Shown here: piece after piece, positions 6,568-10,220 of the stretch
Layout: each line of letters opens with the position of its first letter
Numbering within the stretch: the stretch's first letter is position 1
Assembly (NCBI GenBank): GCA_031283795.1
Contig: JAITBB010000107.1
Span: 1 to 10,220 of the forward strand
Length of the DNA stretch: 10,220 nucleotides
From: Rickettsiales bacterium
GTDB taxonomy: Bacteria > Pseudomonadota > Alphaproteobacteria > Rickettsiales > UBA1997
Direction of reading: 5' to 3'
The notes under the pieces: model-generated
The model's database searches: none
Told to the model about the DNA's origin: nothing
Seen by the model: the letters and a program-made list of their open reading frames with translations, nothing else
Made by a program: the position numbers and the translations under genes

Positions 6568-8601
6568 ATGAATCATGGTTCCCCAAATGCCAAGGAAAAA
6601 CTGCTTATAGCAAACCGTGGAGAGATAGCCTGTAGAATCATAAAGACTGCAAAGAAGATGGGTATCACCACCATTGCGCTTTACTCTGATGCGGATTCGA
6701 ATTCTATGCATGTCCAAATGGCCGATGAGGCTGTTCTGCTTGGAGGTGCCCCGGCTTCAGAGAGCTATCTAAATATGACAAAGATAATTAATATAGCAAA
6801 GAAAACCGGAGCCACCTATATACATCCGGGCTATGGTTTTCTGTCCGAAAACGCCAAGTTTGCCTCCGCCGTTAGAAGAGAGAATATTATTTTTATTGGG
6901 CCTCCAACCGATGCCCTTGCAAAAATGGGTGATAAAATTGAATCCAAAAGGATTGCCAAGAAAGCCGGCGTCAGCATCGTTCCGGGCTATGATGGGATAG
7001 TTACCAGTTCTGTCGAAGCTGTAAAGATAGCCAAGAAAATAGGACTCCCCATTATGATAAAGGCAACAGCCGGTGGTGGTGGGAAGGGGATTAGAATGGT
7101 TAGTAGTCTAGAGGATGTCAAGGACGCCTTCGAAATTGCGACGAATGAGGCGCTGAACAGCTTCGGAGACAGTGGGATATTTATAGAAAAATATGTGCAG
7201 GATCCGAGACATATAGAGATACAGGTTGTGGCTGACATGTACGGCAATATAGTGTGTCTTGGGGATAGAGAGTGCTCTGTCCAGAGGAATAACCAGAAGA
7301 TAATCGAGGAAGCTCCTAGTCCGGCTATAGATGAGAAGCTTAGACGTAGAATGTATAAACAGGTTACGTCTCTATGCAAGGAGGTCAACTACAATTCTGT
7401 CGGGACTGCCGAATTTATGATGGACAGAGCTAAAAAGTTCTACTTTCTCGAAATGAACACCAGACTGCAGGTGGAACATGGAGTCACTGAATTGATAACG
7501 GGACTAGACATGGTTGAACTCATGATTCGAATTGCCAGGGGAGAAAAATTGCCCTTTAGGCAGGAGGACATAGTGCTGGATGGCTGGGCCATGGAGGGTA
7601 GAGTCTGCTCCGAAGACCCATCTCGAGATTTCCTGCCGTCATCCGGGAGAATAAATAAATATGTTGAGCCCCTGACACTGGAAAATGTCAGGGTTGACAG
7701 CAGTGTCTATGAGGGCTATGAGGTCACTACATTTTACGATAACATGATCTGCAAATTACTTACTCATGGAAAAGATAGAAATGATTGTCTCGAGAAGATG
7801 CAGTCGGCTCTTGGCAGTTTCTATATAGACGGAATAGCCCATAACATAGGGTTTCTAGAAACCATAGTCTATAATGAGAGATTTAGGAGAGGAGACATAA
7901 ATACCAATTTCATTAGACAGGAATTTTCATCGGGCTTTGGCCACGGCGAACTGGAACTAAAACATAGATGTTCTCTCATAAGCGTAGCTCTCTACATGTT
8001 TATGAACTACCAGAGGAGAGTCAACAACATCACCGGTGGTCTTACGGGTGCCAGAAGAAAGTTTAATACTCGCTGGGTGGTGGACATCGGTGGTAAGAAA
8101 TTTCTCACCAATGTGTTGGATTCCAGTAACGGCAGTTTCAACGTAGACTATGACTCTGACTACAATTCTCTGGTTACAGCATGGCAGTACGGCGAAAGTG
8201 TATTTAGAGGTACGGTAAACGGTAAGCAGATAAATGTTAAAATTATATCAGATGACTATGCGGGTAACTACGTTTTCCAGTATATGGGTTCCTTTGTGAA
8301 CGTTTCCGTCAGGAACACAAGAATTTCTGAACTGGAACAGTTTATGCCGAAACCTGGCATTAAAAATACCATTCCGAGCTCACTGAAGTCTCCTATAGCC
8401 GGTAGAATAGTTAGGATAAGGGTTGGCGAGGGAGACAGCGTTTCAGTGGGTACGGAGCTATGTTCAATAGAGGCCATGAAGATGGAAAATATTCTGAGGA
8501 GCACCTTCAATCTAAAGATTGATAAGATCTACAGAGAGCCCGATGATCTGATAAATAGTGGTGATGTCATAATGGATTTCATTGGCGTCGATAGCCAGTA
8601 G
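6568..8601 (+). CDS. pccA: Propionyl-CoA carboxylase alpha subunit (biotin carboxylase + biotin carrier)
   Basis: Biotin-containing subunit of propionyl-CoA carboxylase. With PccB it converts propionyl-CoA, bicarbonate and ATP to methylmalonyl-CoA in the cytosol. The 677-residue length is typical of PccA. Domain order: biotin carboxylase N-domain from residue 12 (LLIANRGEIACRII); ATP-grasp with the glycine-rich loop KATAGGGGKGIRM (165-177); catalytic EMNTRLQVEH (295-304); biotin carboxylase C-domain to about 450; a linker/BT region at about 470-600; and a biotinyl domain ending with EAMKMEN (635-641), in which Lys638 is the biotinylation site. The long linker between carboxylase and biotinyl domains separates it from AccC and fits PccA rather than pyruvate carboxylase. 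One oddity is Gly305, directly after QVEH, where Pro is nearly universal (QVEHPVTE). pccB is not in the window. The downstream S66 peptidase follows after 30 nt and may be cotranscribed. A methylcrotonyl- or acyl-CoA carboxylase alpha chain is a less likely alternative. Confidence 0.93.
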   Translation: MNHGSPNAKEKLLIANRGEIACRIIKTAKKMGITTIALYSDADSNSMHVQMADEAVLLGGAPASESYLNMTKIINIAKKTGATYIHPGYGFLSENAKFASAVRRENIIFIGPPTDALAKMGDKIESKRIAKKAGVSIVPGYDGIVTSSVEAVKIAKKIGLPIMIKATAGGGGKGIRMVSSLEDVKDAFEIATNEALNSFGDSGIFIEKYVQDPRHIEIQVVADMYGNIVCLGDRECSVQRNNQKIIEEAPSPAIDEKLRRRMYKQVTSLCKEVNYNSVGTAEFMMDRAKKFYFLEMNTRLQVEHGVTELITGLDMVELMIRIARGEKLPFRQEDIVLDGWAMEGRVCSEDPSRDFLPSSGRINKYVEPLTLENVRVDSSVYEGYEVTTFYDNMICKLLTHGKDRNDCLEKMQSALGSFYIDGIAHNIGFLETIVYNERFRRGDINTNFIRQEFSSGFGHGELELKHRCSLISVALYMFMNYQRRVNNITGGLTGARRKFNTRWVVDIGGKKFLTNVLDSSNGSFNVDYDSDYNSLVTAWQYGESVFRGTVNGKQINVKIISDDYAGNYVFQYMGSFVNVSVRNTRISELEQFMPKPGIKNTIPSSLKSPIAGRIVRIRVGEGDSVSVGTELCSIEAMKMENILRSTFNLKIDKIYREPDDLINSGDVIMDFIGVDSQ

Positions 8602-8631
8602 TTCCTCTGAGAATCTCCAGACCGAAAGATC

Positions 8632-10128
8632 ATGCCAATTGTCTCGGAAAAACAGGTTTGGCTAGGGCTAGAGATGGCAGAAATTAATTCAATCCCGAAC
8701 ACAGCGCGTCATTCCGCTGTGGTCCTGACCTGTGCACTTCTGTTGCTATTTCCCACCCCCGGTCCTCTGGTGGCTGGTACTGTGGACGAGCCATCGGTCG
8801 ATGGAGAGGCGAACTGCGAGGAAAACTTTTCTCTGCTATTTGCTTCAGAGCCGGACAGGGAATTGCTAGCGATGCGGGAGGAGCTGGAGATAATTGAGAA
8901 ATACCTAGGTCTCTGTGCTAGCAAGAGACTAAAAAACCTTCTCAGGAATCCGGAAGCCGCCCTGGGATACGACTACAGGAGCTTCGTTGATACTCTGGTC
9001 AACGGTAGGACGAAGAGCCTGTGGATCTCCAATGGTGGACATGGCTGTATTGAATTCTATGAACAGCTAGAGGATGACATAGCCAGCGGCAAAATAAACA
9101 TCAGTGCGCCAAAAACACTGGTTGGATTCAGTGATTTTACGCATTTGTCCAGTCTGCTGTCGGAGATTCCGAATCTAAGGATTTTCTACGGACCGAGTTT
9201 TCTTGAGTTTATGAACTATCACAGGAATTCGAGAACGGCTGGAGTTGGTCGTAGTGGTTATCCAGATAGACTGGATCTGATCGGAAATGTGTTCTTTGCC
9301 GATATTCACTTTTCATCAAAACTGCGTGCATTTTTTAATGATTCGAAGAAGACAAAGATTGTCTTTTCAAGGGTAACCGGTGGTTTGTTAACAATTTTTC
9401 TAGGTCACAACAAACTCGAGACAACTGTAAGGAGGAAGATACTAAACAGTAATGATGGGCATCTGCTAATTGATCTTGGGGTTCAGAAAAATCTAGACTC
9501 CGTAGACAACCAGTTCAGATCACTGCTGAAAAGTTTCAGCACCTCCGAACTGCGGCTGTTCAGAAGAATTACGCTGAACTATAGAATAATTAGCCGCTTC
9601 CGACTAGCAGACGAGCACGGCTATCTGAAGCTGCAGTTGCACAAAATACTGGATAAATTGCCAAATAGAGACAGAATTGTCCTAGATATTCATGGTGGGA
9701 AGGCGCTGGATCCTGGCAAATACAGCGGTAAAACCATAGTGTATCCACACAATCTTACGGTGTTGGAGCTGGATGTGAGGGATTCGATCCTAGTCTTCGA
9801 AGACGTTGGCTATGACCAGGCATACCTCAACACTATTTCTCAGAAACTCATCTCCACGGTAAATGGTATGGACATAGAAAATAGGCCGAAGGCCATAGTG
9901 TTTGGCAGTATACTTCCGCTTGATACAATGACTCCGGGGAAGAGGAGGAGGTTCCACAGAAAATTTCTAAATATGCTGAGACATATTTCGAATAGAACGG
10001 GAATTGCTGTCTATCGCCTGGACAGCAAGAACATTTCACATGATTCCGACTCTGTTTTTATACCGCTGGGCGGTGGTTTAGTCGGCACCATAGAGAATAG
10101 AACACTAGAAATTAAGGATACCGAGTAG
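8632..10128 (+). CDS. Exported, enlarged S66-family serine peptidase (LD-carboxypeptidase/MccF-like)
   Basis: A divergent member of the family that cleaves the L,D bond of peptidoglycan tetrapeptides (LdcA) or microcin C adducts (MccF). Visible signatures in family order: NGGHG (134-138) for RGGYG; VGFSDFTHL (164-172) for GYSDITAL with the nucleophile Ser167; YGP (186-188) for HGP; NLTVL (374-378) for the GGNL region; SILVFEDVG (385-393) for ILFLEDVG with Glu390; and a C-terminal SHDSDS segment with His470, then IPLGGG (477-482). The Ser-Glu-His triad is therefore plausibly complete. At 498 residues it is far longer than the usual ~300. The excess is an insertion of about 100 residues between YGP and NLTVL, plus an N-terminal extension. 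A hydrophobic stretch at 28-48 (SAVVLTCALLLLF, then PLVAG) looks like a signal peptide, so it should act in the periplasm, unlike cytosolic LdcA. ATG 8674 (Met15) follows AGGG and gives a normal signal-peptide length, so it may be the true start. It lies 30 nt after pccA, possibly in one transcript. Family call fairly firm; substrate unknown. Confidence 0.72.
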   Translation: MPIVSEKQVWLGLEMAEINSIPNTARHSAVVLTCALLLLFPTPGPLVAGTVDEPSVDGEANCEENFSLLFASEPDRELLAMREELEIIEKYLGLCASKRLKNLLRNPEAALGYDYRSFVDTLVNGRTKSLWISNGGHGCIEFYEQLEDDIASGKINISAPKTLVGFSDFTHLSSLLSEIPNLRIFYGPSFLEFMNYHRNSRTAGVGRSGYPDRLDLIGNVFFADIHFSSKLRAFFNDSKKTKIVFSRVTGGLLTIFLGHNKLETTVRRKILNSNDGHLLIDLGVQKNLDSVDNQFRSLLKSFSTSELRLFRRITLNYRIISRFRLADEHGYLKLQLHKILDKLPNRDRIVLDIHGGKALDPGKYSGKTIVYPHNLTVLELDVRDSILVFEDVGYDQAYLNTISQKLISTVNGMDIENRPKAIVFGSILPLDTMTPGKRRRFHRKFLNMLRHISNRTGIAVYRLDSKNISHDSDSVFIPLGGGLVGTIENRTLEIKDTE

Positions 10129-10140
10129 CAAATGGGTGTC

Positions 10141-10220
10141 CTATTTACTCCAGAATGGAGGGTAGGCGTTCTCTATATTTTCTAGGTTTACTTTCATTTT
10201 TCTTTCCAGATCCTCTGGAG
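10141..10220 (-). CDS. C-terminal end of an unidentified convergent gene (partial)
   Basis: The minus-strand frame enters from the window edge and ends at TAG 10143-10141. It reads PEDLERKMKVNLENIENAYP and then PFWSK, a sensible charged helix followed by an aromatic tail. The two other minus frames give an early stop or a Ser/Lys/Arg-rich string, and the plus-strand frames are short, so this frame is the most protein-like. Only 12 nt separate it from the stop of the S66 peptidase, so the two transcripts probably overlap. Twenty-five residues are too few to name a family. Confidence 0.4.
   Translation of the reverse strand, partial: PEDLERKMKVNLENIENAYPPFWSK

Noticed and set aside
6436..6580. 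Repeated ATCATGG near 6442, 6471 and 6573
   Set aside because: Short seven-base matches without regular spacing or flanking structure; likely chance.

Overview
The window looks like part of an alphaproteobacterial chromosome. The truncated DnaK is of clear alphaproteobacterial type, and it sits near an RNase J and a biotin-carrying propionyl-CoA carboxylase alpha chain. Moderate base composition, AGA/AGG- and ATA-rich codon use, long gaps, several lineage-specific proteins and one frameshifted gene suggest a host-associated member, perhaps Rickettsiales-like. That placement is an inference from reading the proteins, not from a search.

Layout: (1) 1-1868, minus strand: dnaK lacking only its last residues, with a heat-shock-like promoter at 1908-1938. 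(2) 2002-3503, plus strand: an AT-rich gene of unknown family, interrupted by a -1 frameshift near 3108-3114. It carries a possible cysteine-protease motif. (3) 3504-3618: a short convergent gap with one strong GC-rich hairpin. (4) 3619-5352, minus strand: RNase J, preceded by a good sigma70-type promoter, a leader hairpin and a small upstream reading frame that overlaps its start. (5) 5701-6456, plus strand: an unrecognised protein with an N-terminal membrane segment and a Ser/Pro-rich, probably disordered body. (6) 6568-8601, plus strand: pccA. (7) 8632-10128, plus strand: a divergent S66-family (LD-carboxypeptidase/MccF) serine peptidase with a signal peptide and an enlarged middle region. 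(8) 10141-10220, minus strand: the likely C-terminus of an unidentified convergent gene.

The conserved genes cover protein folding (DnaK), RNA decay (RNase J) and propionate/odd-chain or branched-chain catabolism (PccA). They do not form one pathway. Between them lie three lineage-specific proteins: the frameshifted protease-like protein, the Ser/Pro-rich anchored protein and the exported S66 peptidase. These are the best candidates for envelope or host-interaction functions. No tRNA, rRNA, CRISPR array, transposase or phage gene was recognised.
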